Source: Oscarella lobularis
Lineage: Eukaryota; Porifera; Homoscleromorpha; Homosclerophorida; Oscarellidae
Direction: 5' to 3'
Assembly (NCBI RefSeq): GCF_947507565.1
Contig: NC_089179.1
Span: forward strand, 310,001-374,000
Length of the DNA stretch: 64,000 bases
Shown here in pieces: positions 21,324 through 32,762 of the stretch. The translations under genes were made by a program, and so were the position numbers. The notes under the pieces were generated by a model. The model made no database searches. It had not been told where the DNA came from and was given only the letters and a program-made list of their open reading frames with translations. Positions within the stretch are counted from its first letter, which is position 1; each line of letters begins with the position of its first letter.

Positions 21324-24300
21324 ATGACCACTAGCGAGAACGAGGCCACTCAGGCCACCACAGAAGGCGTAGCAACGACAGATCCAACTAAAGAAGACCC
21401 TGGGTAAATGACGACGCGTCGCGCGCCATTCCCTTTGCCTTTCACGTCGCGCGACTAGGAAAATGTTCGTCGGTGGACTTAGCTGGCAGACTTTCTCCGG
21501 TAAGAGAACGCGCGACGAACCGCAGAGGGGGCGAGGAACTTTTTGTTTCCGCTTCTTCGAATTCTTCTGGTACGACCGCGAGACTCGCTATCTCTCCCCC
21601 CCCTCGCGCGTCTCTAGACGGCTTGAAAGACTACTTTAGCAAGTTTGGCGCGATTAAGGAGTGCGTCGTCATGCGCGATCCCGTCACGAAGAAATCGAGG
21701 TGAGAGAGAAAAAGAAAACTTTTCTCGAGACGTCGTCGCGATCTCGATCGCCGCGTCGCGTGCGTATAGGGGCTTTGGCTTCGTGACGTTCGTCAATCCC
21801 GAGAGCGTTCAAGAAGTGCTCAACAGCAAGCCTCACACCGTAGACGAGAAGACGGTGAGAGACGCGATCTTTTCTTCCCTTTGCGCGTGGCGACTTCCTG
21901 TTTGGGGATGTGGGCGACGCCTAGCGCTCGATTTCCTACCCCGCGCGTTGTACGTTTCGCGACGGTAAAGAGCAGTCGGGGCGCGCGTCGGCGTAGAGAT
22001 CGTCAGCGTGCGGCGCGATGCCGGCTCGCTTCCCACACCGCACAAGAGACCGCGTTTCCGCGTTCGTCTTTTCTCGTCTCTCCGATGCATAATTCGATTA
22101 GACTCGTCGACCCATTATTTTCTCCGTTCGTCGATCGTCTCTCGCGAGTCGGACGCTCACGATATCGTATCGTTTTTAGGTCGACCCGAAGAAGGCCGTG
22201 CCAAAAAGCAAGCAGCCACCTAAGGTTCAGGTTAGCATCGGTTTCACTTAGAGATAACAGCGGGCGGGGGAGAGGCGAAATGGGGACACGTGCACTAGCG
22301 TTCTCGAATCCTTTTTTCCCCTTACCCCTTTGTTTTAATCAGTTTGTTGTATTAGCTAACGATTCTCCTTCGCGGGGGCCCCTCGCGTAGGCTATGCATG
22401 CATCGATAGAAAATCGCGGGAGGAGCGTTGTGGAGCCGCAAAAAAAATACATTAGCTCGGAGAAACCTTTCGAGTCGTGCGGTCTCGATTCCATATAAGG
22501 CGAGCGGACGCTTGCATTCGTACATACCGGTAAAGTCCAGGTCAAGCGCGTGCCGCCGGCCGGATCGCTCTCGCTCTGAGAGACTTGGCGCCGGCTCGCC
22601 CCCCCTCCTATGGATCGAACTAAAGCCGGCTACAAATTTTCAGTCAAGAAACCGGGCACTTGTACTAGTAGAAAGAACGATGTCAATCTGCCCTGTTCTT
22701 ATCTCCAGTCCATAGGCTACTATGACCGAGTAGGAGCCCCCCCCCCCCCCCCCCCCCCCCCTCGAGCTGTTAGAATGAGCGTAGACTTCTACTAACTAGA
22801 TAGTCGACATAGACGCGACTGACTAACTAACTAGCGCTTCTTTGGAGTCGAAGCGAGAAACTATTGTCTTGCTTGTTTGCTTAGATGGTTACCAAAACGA
22901 ATAAGATATTCGTTGGCGGTCTGTCAGCGAACACGACGAATAGCGACTTAGAAAAATACTTTGAAAAAAATTACGGAAAGGTGAATTATAGAGTGGCGCG
23001 TTATAGGACATCGCGATTAGGTTATTGATTCGTTTTCAGGTCATGGATGCTTCTTTAATGATTGACAAAACGACGAGTAGGCATAGGGGATTCGGATTTG
23101 TAGTGTTTGAGTCAGACTCCATCGCGGACAATGTCTGTAATGATCATTTCCACGAGATCAACGGCAAACAGGTATAATCTCTCTAGAACATCGCCTTTTG
23201 TCAGACTACCTCTCCCTCTCCCTCTCTCTCTCTCTATATATAAAGGTAGAAGCAAAACTGGCTCAGCCAAAAGAGGTCATGTTTCCTTTCGGAAAAGGTA
23301 GAGCAGTCGACAGGGGATACGGTAATGCAAACAACGAGAGAGAGAATCCTTTCTAAAACTCTACCTAAATATGTTTTCCTCCCCTTGCATGCAGGACACG
23401 GCGGATACAGCGGTTTTCCCGCCGAATATTACGGTCCATCCGTAGAAGCACTTCAGTCGGAATCGCCTCCCGCACTCGGCTTCACCTACCCAGGATTTTC
23501 GCCCGGCGGCGGATTGGCGAGAGGTCGGGCGCGAGCAAGAAGTCAATATCCGGCTAGCTACTACGGAGGTACCTCGAACCGCCTCCGCCCTCACTTCCCT
23601 TTGTGACCTCTATTTATTCAGCGGCGCCGGCGTATGGACCGAGTTTCTCCTATCCTATGGCTCAAACGTACACCGCCGCTGCCTTCAATCCGGCAACGCC
23701 TCCCGCCGTCGATCGACGTCAGACGAGCGCTGCCGCGGGACATTTTTTCAGTGACTACGGAGCGATGGGAGCCGCCGCCGGTGCCGCCGCTGCCGCAATC
23801 AGAGCCGGACCGTTGTCGTCCGACTCGCCCGTGCCGTCACCGGGATTGATGCGAGAGTACGGTGAGTATGAGAGGGAGAGGAGGAGGAGAGGGAAACGCA
23901 CATATTCAATTTTACAATTTTTTTTCAGGTGGTGTAGGGATGCAGGTGTTTGGACCGCCGACGCCGGCATCGCCTGTAACGCCGCACGCCGTTCCCATGT
24001 TCCCGCCGCCGAGTCCCGTTCAAGCGGCACCAACAATGTCTCTCGAGCAGCAGACGGCGTCAAGCAGCTCGGCGCAAGTGGGCTACTTGGCTTCGGGTAC
24101 CCCCCTTTCATACAGCATGCGTGCATTATTATTATTATTACCTCGTCGTTTCTTTTCTATAGCGATGGCGAATGTGACGTTGGGCGGGACATACCCTGCT
24201 GGCTTTGCTATTGGCACCACAATGGCCAATGGATCCCTTGTCAATAGCAATCAGGTTTTGCTGCTAATTGAGTTCCCTTTTTTTGCCCCTCACTTGTTCG

Positions 24301-24378
24301 GTTCTTGCTGTTTAGAGAGGACTTTATGGCGGCACTGCCTATGGATATCAGAACGGAGGTCGCACTTCCTATCAATAA
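21324..24378 (+). CDS. MSI: Musashi-family RNA-binding protein
   Basis: Musashi proteins bind UAG-containing 3' UTR sites and control translation in stem and neural cells. Thirteen exons (21324-21403, 21459-21499, 21618-21699, 21770-21854, 22180-22230, 22885-22980, 23040-23171, 23246-23321, 23395-23568, 23622-23861, 23929-24096, 24163-24254, 24316-24378) join in frame to 459 residues. RRM1 has RNP2 [12 protein letters not shown] and RNP1 [11 protein letters not shown]2 has RNP2 [10 protein letters not shown] and RNP1 HRGFGFVVF. The linker [20 protein letters not shown] and the post-RRM2 [16 protein letters not shown] are Musashi hallmarks. The C-terminal third is Gly/Ala/Tyr/Pro-rich and ends [17 protein letters not shown]1 or hnRNP A-type are the alternatives, but the linker favours Musashi. 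Intron 5 carries a poly-C tract. Confidence 0.9.
22737..22761 (+). repeat. Poly-C tract of 25 bases in Musashi intron 5
   Basis: An uninterrupted run of C on the plus (coding) strand, G on the other. It can in principle form i-motif or G-quadruplex structures and is prone to length change. It lies about 120 bases upstream of the exon that starts RRM2. Confidence 0.85.
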
Positions 24379-24681
24379 TCAAAATGGAGGGAATTTAGAT
24401 AGAAGAAATATTAACTGTATTGTCACGGGAGAAATATTTATATTGAAAGAGAAAGAGAAAAACCGAAAGAGAAAAGAGAAACGACTGTACCCTTGTAGCT
24501 TTTAGGATAATTTATTGTCAAGGGGAAAACTTTTGATTGAACGATTTTTTCAGGCACTACGCAAGATTGAATATTCGTCTTTTTCGCATTTTCCATTTTT
24601 TGTGCGTGCAAAAAAAACTTTTTTTGTAGTCTCCTACCGTAGCTTACTTTTCAAAACATGGTTGATATCAATTGCTAGCAA
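24379..24681. other. Intergenic region, Musashi to TP53I13-like
   Basis: About 300 bp, rich in A and T, covering the Musashi 3' UTR and the promoter of the next gene on the same strand. The A-rich stretch at 24436-24480 is a purine run, not an ORF of note. Nothing else recognised. Confidence 0.4.
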
Positions 24682-26032
24682 ATGACGACGTGTCGCGTCG
24701 TTATCGTCATCTCTGTGTTTTACGCATTATTCGTGGATGCAGAAGGGCTCTGCGACGACATAACAGTGAGCCGCTTCTATATCGAACGTCGAAAACATTC
24801 CGCAATCAAAATTTGGCGTTTTCAGACTACGATCGATCTCCCTTCGTCATCGAAAACCCGCTACAAGTGCTCAGGAAAACGAATAGCCAATAGAATAGTA
24901 AGAAACATAACGAATCATCGACTTCACACACAGATTTCCTCAGGGCACTTCGCCTCCGGGAAATTGCACCAAATCAACGCATCCGGTACACCTTTGTATA
25001 CTAGGGAAACGTCGTACGGCTTCTCACTGCCCTCTATAGCCCATTCATGTGTGCACCAGCGAGAAAATCACCTATAACGAATCAGTTCCATCGAGGTACA
25101 GGAAGTAATAGATCGTGGCGGTACTAAGAAATACAGGAAAGCCTATGCGCTAATGATGACTACGTAAAACAAGCCTGCTAATGAGCTGATAGGATTTTTT
25201 GTTTCCAGTGGTGCTCATCGGCTCGAATGGGCTGCCTATGGAGAGTATGACTATTGCCCGCCACAGAGATGGATACATAATTTGGAGGTATATTTGCATT
25301 TTTTGTTAGACTTACTCGAATTTTTTTTCAGCACGGAGGCGTGGTTTTTCTCTATCACCCATGTGCGCCTGAAGTGGAAGTCGATCGTCTGAAATTTCTC
25401 GCGAGATCATGTCTTAGACGTCATATCATAACGCCCCATTTGAATATGACAAAGGAAATGGTAGTAAGATAGGAGAGGAGAGGCTGTGGGATTAGGGGTA
25501 AGACTACCTCACTTCTTCTCAGCCACTTGCTCTTGTCACTTGGGGCTGCGTGTACACGATGTCACACGTCAATTTCACACTTTCCTCCGCTTGGATTAGG
25601 GAGCACGCACTCCAAGCGCCAGAAGCGGCTGTTTCTTTGGACGGGCAATACCGTCATTGGTTGATTCAAAAAGCGTCAGAAGTAAACGGCAGTAATGATA
25701 AGGACGAAGTGCTCTGCCCCAATTCGGACGGTTTCTTACAACGATTTCTTGCTACGAGGAAACAGAATGAGATAGTGACAAATACACCGAGAACTACCAC
25801 GACGAATTTCTATTGGGGAATTGGCGTACTTATCTTTCTTTTTCTCAGCATAGTCTTCGCCCTTCTCTTCTGCCGACGTCAGCTCGGTTATCCAAGAAGT
25901 GCCCGAGAACATCGAGCTGTTTTCACTAAAGATTCACAATTTAGCGTCGATTCGGGACAAGTGGCATTACTTTCATCGCGCACAGAGAACGTCAGCAACA
26001 ATGACGACGACGATTCTGACACTACAGACTAA
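24682..26032 (+). CDS. TP53I13: TP53I13-like type I membrane protein
   Basis: The protein starts with a signal peptide (CRVVIVISVFYALFVDAEG) from ATG 24682. Exons then give GTSPPGNCTKSTHP, joined to PIHVCTSEKITYNESVPS, HRLEWAAYGEYDYCPPQRW, HGGVVFLYHPCAPEVEVDRL and PLALVTWGCVYTMSHVN. The G-E-Y-x-Y-x-P-P-Q-R-W and H-G-G-V-V-x-L-Y-H-P-C blocks are those of TP53I13 and its invertebrate relatives. A single transmembrane helix (WGIGVLIFLFLSIVFALLFC) near residue 330 is followed by a short acidic cytoplasmic tail ending DSDTTD. Vertebrate TP53I13 is p53-inducible and poorly understood. At least six exons; the small intron around 24986-25039 keeps frame. Its stop is 62 bp from the stop of convergent Spinster. 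Confidence 0.8.
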
Positions 26033-26094
26033 ACTCAAAGTAATCCCACTGTACAGAAGCACACTCAATGTAGAATACAGATTTAAAAATATTA

Positions 26095-29000
26095 TTAAGA
26101 AGACTCGCTATCTGACGCGTTTCCGTTGTATAGCGGACTAGTTTCTCGGTCACTCATTGCCTGCACGCGCAGCTGCTTTATAACCGCCGCCCCGTCTTCC
26201 TCCAGATAGAAGGAAGCGGCGAAGAAGCAGGCGGCACCGACGACGGCAATGAACGCGGTCATGAACAACGAATATTGCAGTGCGTAATATTCGTGCTTCA
26301 TTGCAATGACCGTCGTGTGATTGGGATTGGGTACGTGATCCTCGGGACGCAGAGCGTCAGACATCTGGCCAGGTACAGTTTAGGGAGAGACTCTTATGTG
26401 GAAACTAAAAACGGAGTGCGGTCATACCAAGCCAATGATGAAAGGACTGAACGCATCGCCCAGAAGGTGAACAAAAAGGATTTGTATTGCTTCGGCAACT
26501 GAACGTTTCTCCGGTACGACGACGTACTAAATATGCAGGAATGTCGGCGACGGCGAATTTAGTCCCAGTTCCACTTACAAGTAATATGGCTGCTACGGGG
26601 GCCCATATGAGCATAATAAACGTCTCGCCAATTAAGCCCAACACCTAAACAATGATTTGATTGCTATTGTACCCTAGGTAACTCCGATTCTAAAAATCGA
26701 CTTCGACTTGATTTAGAAACGGCGGGGTCCCACCAGAGACCCCGCCTTCTAATTTGCTTGTGCAATGACCCCGCCTACGAAGGCTTATGAATGAAGCGGA
26801 GATAGCGTCAACGCAGATTACGAAAAAGCGGAACGAACGCGCGCACTTTCCTGTTACGGAAACGCTAAATCGACTCCGGGGTTAAATGACATCAGGCCGA
26901 ACCACCTTCGAGTCCCATAGTCTGTCTCCGTGACAGGCACTTCGGGTCATTGCCCACGCATTACGCATTACACCCGGCCCACCCTCCTAACACAAGCTGC
27001 ATAATGGGAAGATGGGATAAATAGAACCGGTGCGCAACGAAAGTGCGTTGTGTCGTGTTCTCGCGAGCGCTAACGGATGCGCGGCGTTCTCGCCAGAAAA
27101 AGCGGTTCGATGAAATTCAACACCCCGATAAACGCCTTCGGAAGCAGGGGCGGTCCCACGGGTGCGCGCTGACGTCAATGCGAAGTAGTCGCGTGACCCG
27201 AGAGCGACCACTTATAAAGAGTCACTCTCGCACCGCGACGCTACATTCGAATAACCGACAACGATGAGAGAAGCTTCTCTGCGCGTAGCAGTCAATGATC
27301 ACCAGCGCGTCCCGCGCAGCCGCCTATCGTCGCAAGGAACGCCACCGCCAGCGAGATCGCACGGGGCACCGCGATCGCCGACCTTTCGCAGCGGCGGAGC
27401 GTGGCTCAGTCCGGGATCGAGTCCCGTTCTGATTCATCGCGGCAGCGGCAGCGCGCAAGGACGATTCTGGATCACATCGGTCAAACAAACGCTGCCACCT
27501 CGCCCGCCGTCCCCCATCCCCGGACGTAGAAGCCCGCCGCGTTCGCCGGGCTTCGTTTTCAAGCAGCATCGTCTCGAAAGTCTCGACGAAGACGTCGTCG
27601 ACGACGACGACGATGATGATTACATCAAGGAAGAATCATATCGGGTGCCGGAAGCGTATACGACGGGTCGACGCAGCCGAGATGACAGCCGCGGTCCGGG
27701 TAGAATAAACAGTAAACAAGAACCGGTAGCGTGACGTGCGCGACCGGCAAAATGACTATGAACAAAGCGGAGTGCCTCTAGGGCGGACGCATAGAAACAG
27801 GAACCTCTTTTTTTGATTACGAGATACACCACAAAGTGGTGACGTTAGGGTTCTTTGGGAACGGGCTGGGCTCATTGTTTTGGGCTCGGTTTTTGCATCC
27901 GCTTCCCTAAGCACGCTGTTTATATATATATCGTCTATTGCTAAGGGCACAAACATTCTATGTTTGTGTATTGTGGAGGAGATTTTTCGTAGGAGGGCCT
28001 CACGGATTTGTGAATACTAATTATCCACGCCTATCACTACCGTATTCGAATGCGTCGCGTGTGCGTGTGTGCAATGCGCGGGCTTACCCACATCACCGGT
28101 AAATAAAAATCGGCGAAGACGAGGAAGAGAAAGATAAACGGCGCCGAAGCGAGACCGCCTATTGCGCAGACAAGCGCGTCGGCGCGCGGATTCGTTTTCG
28201 ACCAGCGTTTCGCCCACTCGGACCCGACGAGAACGCCGATGATTCCCGCCACAACGGCGAGCGCGCCAAAACCGATGCTCGCACTAGACAGGAAGAGCTA
28301 GACGCGCGCGTGCCCGCCCCCCGCCCCCTGTTTTTCCCGTCTCTTACGTTCGTTGCGAGTATCCCAACGACTTGCCGTCGTCGGAGACGCCGTTTACGAC
28401 TCCCGTCGCCCACATTATGTAAGCGGGGCCCCATTGGGCGACGGCGCCGATAACGAACGACATGGCGGCAAATCCCAACGAAGACCAGAGAAAAGATTTG
28501 CTACGCGAAAAAAAATCAATCAAATCATGAAACGCGCTCTCGTTCTTTGGATATGAGTGCTATTTCCTTACCATCGCAAAATGTGCAAAATGTCTCGGCA
28601 AAGAGGCTTCAAGCCCGGGTCTCCTTTGACATTTTCTGTTTGGTCGTCGTGGGCTTGAGCGACCACGTCACTCTGACCACGAACTGGATCTTCAATTAGG
28701 AAAAAACAAAGCAAGGAACAGATGAAGCCGAAACCGGGCGTCACCTGCACGACAACGAGATAATAAACATGTCAACTAGGAAATTAAACGTACCCTCAAT
28801 GCCCACTTCCAGCAGTCTAAAGAGTGGGCAATGGCAGAGCCAATCATGTATCCTAGCGCGCTGGAATGTCAAGATAAGGCAAAGTGACAGCGTAATTTAT
28901 AAACGGTTCGCTCTCTACGGCGTCACCTTCCTATGGGAGTGGCCAAATAGAAGAAGGAAAGCATTCGCATACGCTTCTCTTTGGGAAATAGGTCGGCGAT

Positions 29001-29519
29001 TATGGTCGGCGCTATTGTGCCGTAGCTCGCCTCTCCTATTCCGACAAGGCTTCGCATGAGGACTAAAACGCCGTAAGACTGCCGTAAAAAGACGACTCAG
29101 TTGAGTCTTTTTTCATTTCTGTTTTTTTACCGTTGCGAACGAGCCGCCGAATGTGAATCCCGACCAGATGAGGATTCCGAGCCCGATTAGGTTTTTCCTG
29201 CTGTGTCGGTCGCCGAAATAGCCGAAAGCGAAGGAGAAAAGCGTGTAGGAGATGATGAAGCTCGTCGTGAGAAATCCTCCTTCGGAGTCGTCGATTCCGA
29301 GACCGCAGCAGCAGAAGCGACACTTTGACGTTGAGCACGTCGTCGAATTTTGCTGGAGCATCGTCAGGACTCCTGTTGACGAGCGATGAGAGTCGATCAC
29401 CCTTTTTCGCTTTCTGATTGATCGATTTTACCAGCTACGGTGAATCTGTCCATGTAATTGAGTCCATTGATGAAGATGAGCACGACTAGAGTCAGGTACT
29501 TCCTCTTATTCGATAGCAT
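26095..29519 (-). CDS. SPNS: Spinster (SPNS) major-facilitator lysolipid/sphingolipid transporter
   Basis: Spinster transporters export lysophospholipids or sphingosine-1-phosphate from lysosomes or the cell surface. ATG 29519 starts [20 protein letters not shown], then [10 protein letters not shown], the Spinster TM1. [20 protein letters not shown] and [12 protein letters not shown] (the G-D-R-x-x-R-K loop) follow, then [20 protein letters not shown] with [13 protein letters not shown], then further TM exons and [32 protein letters not shown] and a last helix in [20 protein letters not shown]. All MFS landmarks are in order. The TM1-TM2 loop has a Cys-rich insert ([12 protein letters not shown]). 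The intron at 26645-28087 is very large for this genome (1,443 nt) and holds the ORF at 27264. Confidence 0.9.
26721..26746. repeat. GC-rich hairpin in Spinster intron
   Basis: GGCGGGGTC and its exact reverse complement GACCCCGCC flank an 8-base loop. A third copy of GACCCCGCC follows about 20 bases on. It could be part of a degraded repeat or a CpG-type promoter element for the nested ORF. Confidence 0.5.
27213..27218 (+). promoter_or_regulatory. TATA box ahead of nested ORF
   Basis: TATAAA lies 46 bases before the ATG at 27264, a spacing that fits a TATA box followed by a short 5' leader. It sits inside a Spinster intron on the opposite strand. Confidence 0.45.
27264..27734 (+). CDS. Hypothetical Ser/Arg/Pro-rich protein nested in Spinster intron
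   Basis: A single-exon ORF of 156 residues lies antisense within the 1.4-kb Spinster intron. It has a true ATG and the upstream TATA box at 27213. I do not recognise the family. The protein is basic and disordered-looking, rich in Arg, Ser and Pro ([19 protein letters not shown]), with a short segment of ordered character ([14 protein letters not shown]) and an acidic run of Asp residues in the C-terminal third followed by [17 protein letters not shown]. Intron length and TATA box support a real nested gene; the low-complexity composition and GC-richness would also allow a chance ORF. Confidence 0.4.
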   Translation: MREASLRVAVNDHQRVPRSRLSSQGTPPPARSHGAPRSPTFRSGGAWLSPGSSPVLIHRGSGSAQGRFWITSVKQTLPPRPPSPIPGRRSPPRSPGFVFKQHRLESLDEDVVDDDDDDDYIKEESYRVPEAYTTGRRSRDDSRGPGRINSKQEPVA

Positions 29520-29748
29520 TGCGACGCGTCGCCTTTTTTCCGACCAATATCAACGAGACAAGACACGCGGCAAAGTCATGACGCAATGTAAAAAACGCGA
29601 AACTTTTACTGTCACTATGCTATAGACAAAAAGCTTCGTTAAAAAGAACATCGATTTATGTGACTAGGGAATATCATTTTAGTAGAAAAAAAGTCTTAAA
29701 ATATTTATATATGTATACGTGTGCATTATTCCGTGTACTACTGTGTAC

Positions 29749-32705
29749 CTAAGCGCTTAGAATGTGAGATAATGCATCGCAGAACTCCATTCGGTCATCC
29801 ATTTTCAATTCAATCACTAGAGAAACAATCAAGTGCTCTCTTTATTCAGCTTGATAGTGCTGTACTGTACCTGAAGCGTCAAAACTGTCCCGGTTCGCTC
29901 GAACGCGACTCCTAGCCACTGCGTGTTCAAAAGCTCGACCCAAAAAACTTTTATGCTGCTCTTCGATTATTGACGGAATTCCAACAATGAGGCACGTGCC
30001 TAAGGCAGCAATCCAAAGCCAAAGGCAAAGCAAAACTACTACAGTACCTTCTTCAGCGTTATAAGGAGCTGAAACTACAAAGGGAAGATCTCGAGCTCGC
30101 TTTGTCTACAAACAATGCAAAATAAAAAAAGGCGCTCTTAGATATTGCTATAGAAACGAACAGTTAGATTCCAAGCGTTCATTAGAAACCGAGCGAGGCT
30201 AGTTAGCCTACTTGATTGGGAGAAATACTTTGCATGTGGCATACTCTACACTCAGAAACTGCATAGAGGAACAGAGAGGGAGGAAAAACGGGCGTTTGTA
30301 CCACGTCAACATGAGCGTAGATGAACTGGCCAGCATTCATTGGCTGCCTCATGTCTATGAAGGATTTCACTTGTAACATGATTGCTTCTTGGTGCTTCTG
30401 AGCCAATAGCAATCCATCGTTCATAAGTGAGGCATTTGTCCTAGAGTACATATTTAAAAAAAGGATTTTTACTTTAGTCAATTACCTGGATAAGGCATCC
30501 AGCGCAGTATGAAAGTCGTCTGTCGGCGAGTGACCATCTTCCTATACCAAAAAAAATCAAAACTCAAGCCACAGCAAAACTCCCTCGTACTTTAGAGTGG
30601 AGAAGAGATGTTAGACAGAGAGCCATATCCTCAGCGCAAGTCTAAAGAAAAATGAAATTGAAACCGACGAGAAAATTCTTTAGACGTTGTCTTGCTTTAT
30701 TGCAGAAGCCGAATTGAGTGCAAAAGGAGCTTCGACTAATGTCATCAAGTCTAATAGTGCACGCGATTGTGGAATGAGAAATTGAGACTTACTCCTACTT
30801 ACCCATATTTGCTACTCAAAGTTTCTATCCACTCTAGGACGTTTGCTTTCGTTTCCATGTCCATGCAATTGAACCTTTGCTTGCACTGACTCAGCGAAAT
30901 GCTGAGTAAACGTAGTGAGAAGAACAGACGCGATAGACTATTCCAAAACTGTACCCAATGTCGGCTAAGAACTCCTGAAGTTTCTTTTGTCCCTTGACAG
31001 TCCAAACGCGAAATCTAAATTGAAGCCTTCAAAACTAACGGAAAAATGATCAATGTTAATATTTTACCGACAAGCGGTGTACTCGGAATTATAGAGACTT
31101 TCATAGAGAGACCAGTGACGATAAAGTGTCAACCGTAGGCTAAAAAACGAAACATTGCTACTCGCTCTTCACGTTCTAAAAATCGCACGCACTCATTTTC
31201 AAACGTGATTTTTCTTGAAGTAAGAGCTCCACTTGCAGTTTCACTAAATGAATCAATGAATCAATGAATCAATCAACTCATATGACGCTAGACCTCTTGG
31301 CGAATCTCAAAACGTGATCTTGCATAGAAGCCGTGTCAGTTACATATTTCTCACTAAACCAAACACCTTGGACATTGCGGCCAGCCCTATAAATTGACTA
31401 CACTCACCCGTCAATGCAGCCATGGACTTTCTGGTCAGCCAAACCAACAATGGCATACCTGGAAACTGACTTAGAACAAAAATAGGACAACTCTTTATGA
31501 CTGACCACAGCAAATCAGAGTTGTCTTTTGACATTTTCCAAGCCAAATCAAACACAAGCATGGCAGACTGAAAAAATGGGCATCAGATATATAAGACAGA
31601 TAGGAGATCTTCATATCTCACAGATGTTCCCTTGTAAGCATAGTAGTAATACTTATGCTTGATCTCTTCACTAGGAACAAGGCAATATTCAATATATCAA
31701 TTGATTACTTTTAGGTACCGTTTTTGCTTCCAAATTCTTTTCCGCCGGCGTTTCCTGTATCGGCTCTAGTAAAAAGAATGAGGGTCCTGTTCGTAAAAGA
31801 ATTGCTTTTCTACACGTACTTCTTTCTTTGGTTGTTTTCGTGCAGGTTCCGTTCCTTCTCCGTCTGAACCATCATCTAGTTTGTTTTCTTCGCCTACGCC
31901 TTCGTCATCGTCGTCGTCGTCATCAGCTTCGTCATCTTCCTCATCTGACTCAACCTATTCGTTCGATTTATTTTTTAATAATTTTGCTCTCAATTATTTT
32001 TTGCCTCTGAGCCATAGATGTCGTCAAATTCCGGCAATTGAAACGTTTCCGTTTGAGAATTGACAATAAGTTTCACCTGAAAGCATTCCTAGAGCAATTT
32101 CTCGCAAAAAAGAATAAAATTCTTTACCTGACCATCATTAAAAATATTATCCAAAAATAATGGACGATGACTAAAAAAAATGTCTCCGTTACTATAGCTA
32201 TCCCAAACATTCCCCCCTAGTGCTACAGTACCTATCGATCACATAAAAAATGACGTTTTCTTCCGGTTGCAAAACATCCAAAATGTCGATATTTCCCCCG
32301 CAATTAATCATTACAACATAGTTGACCTTTGAAGGAGAGTCCCACTATCGGACACGGCTACGTAAGATTCAGATTCACCTGTTCTCCGTGTTCCTGAAAG
32401 GCTCGCTGAAGCGACGCGACCCCATCGACGGGAACGAGAGTGTAAGGCACGTTGTCGGCGTGAAGGAGCGCCTAGCGCGAGAAACCCGGCCATAAAATGG
32501 AGAAGGAACCCCGTTCGATGACCGCGTACTACCTGAAGAATCTTACAAGCGCACAAAGCGTCCGCGTCCAAGGCGACGAGGATGAGAAGTCGCTTTTACG
32601 AGAGAATAATGTCCCGATAGGGTCCCCGATTGGTTTTCGGGCACTTTTTCGCACCTGATGAAGAATCTTGGCATAGAATCCGTCGCGAAAGTTTTCGATG
32701 AACAT
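29749..32705 (-). CDS. CDC45: CDC45 replication initiation factor
   Basis: CDC45 is part of the CMG helicase that unwinds DNA at replication forks. ATG 32705 gives MFIENFRDGFYAKILHQ, then VALDADALCACKILQ, PYTLVPVDGVASLQRAF, VNYVVMINCGGNIDILDVLQ and NVIFYVIDRHRPL, the DHH-like N-terminal core. A strongly acidic linker follows (EEDDEADDDDDD), then SAMLVFDLAWKMSKDNSDLL, LYRHWSLYESLYNSEYTACR and KGQKKLQEFLADIG. The end is CLIVGIPSIIEEQHKSFLGR, AFEHAVARSRVRANRDSFDA, joined across a final intron to VIELKMDDRMEFCDALSHIL. The match runs to the last residues of human CDC45 ([22 protein letters not shown]). About 16 exons; stop at 29749. It is head-to-head with the coiled-coil gene, 57 bp between starts. 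Confidence 0.93.
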
Positions 32706-32762
32706 GGCGAGAGCCCGTGCTTCTGTGCCTTTGTGTTTTAGGGAGCGCGGGATTTCAAACGC

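Noticed and set aside
26910-26930. B-box-like CTTCGAGTCC, a possible tRNA
   Set aside because: No matching A box or cloverleaf could be drawn around it.
29863-30046. Intact small transposon between TACTGTA at 29863 and TACAGTA at 30040
   Set aside because: The interval is coding exon of CDC45 plus a short intron, and the termini do not form inverted repeats beyond the heptamer.
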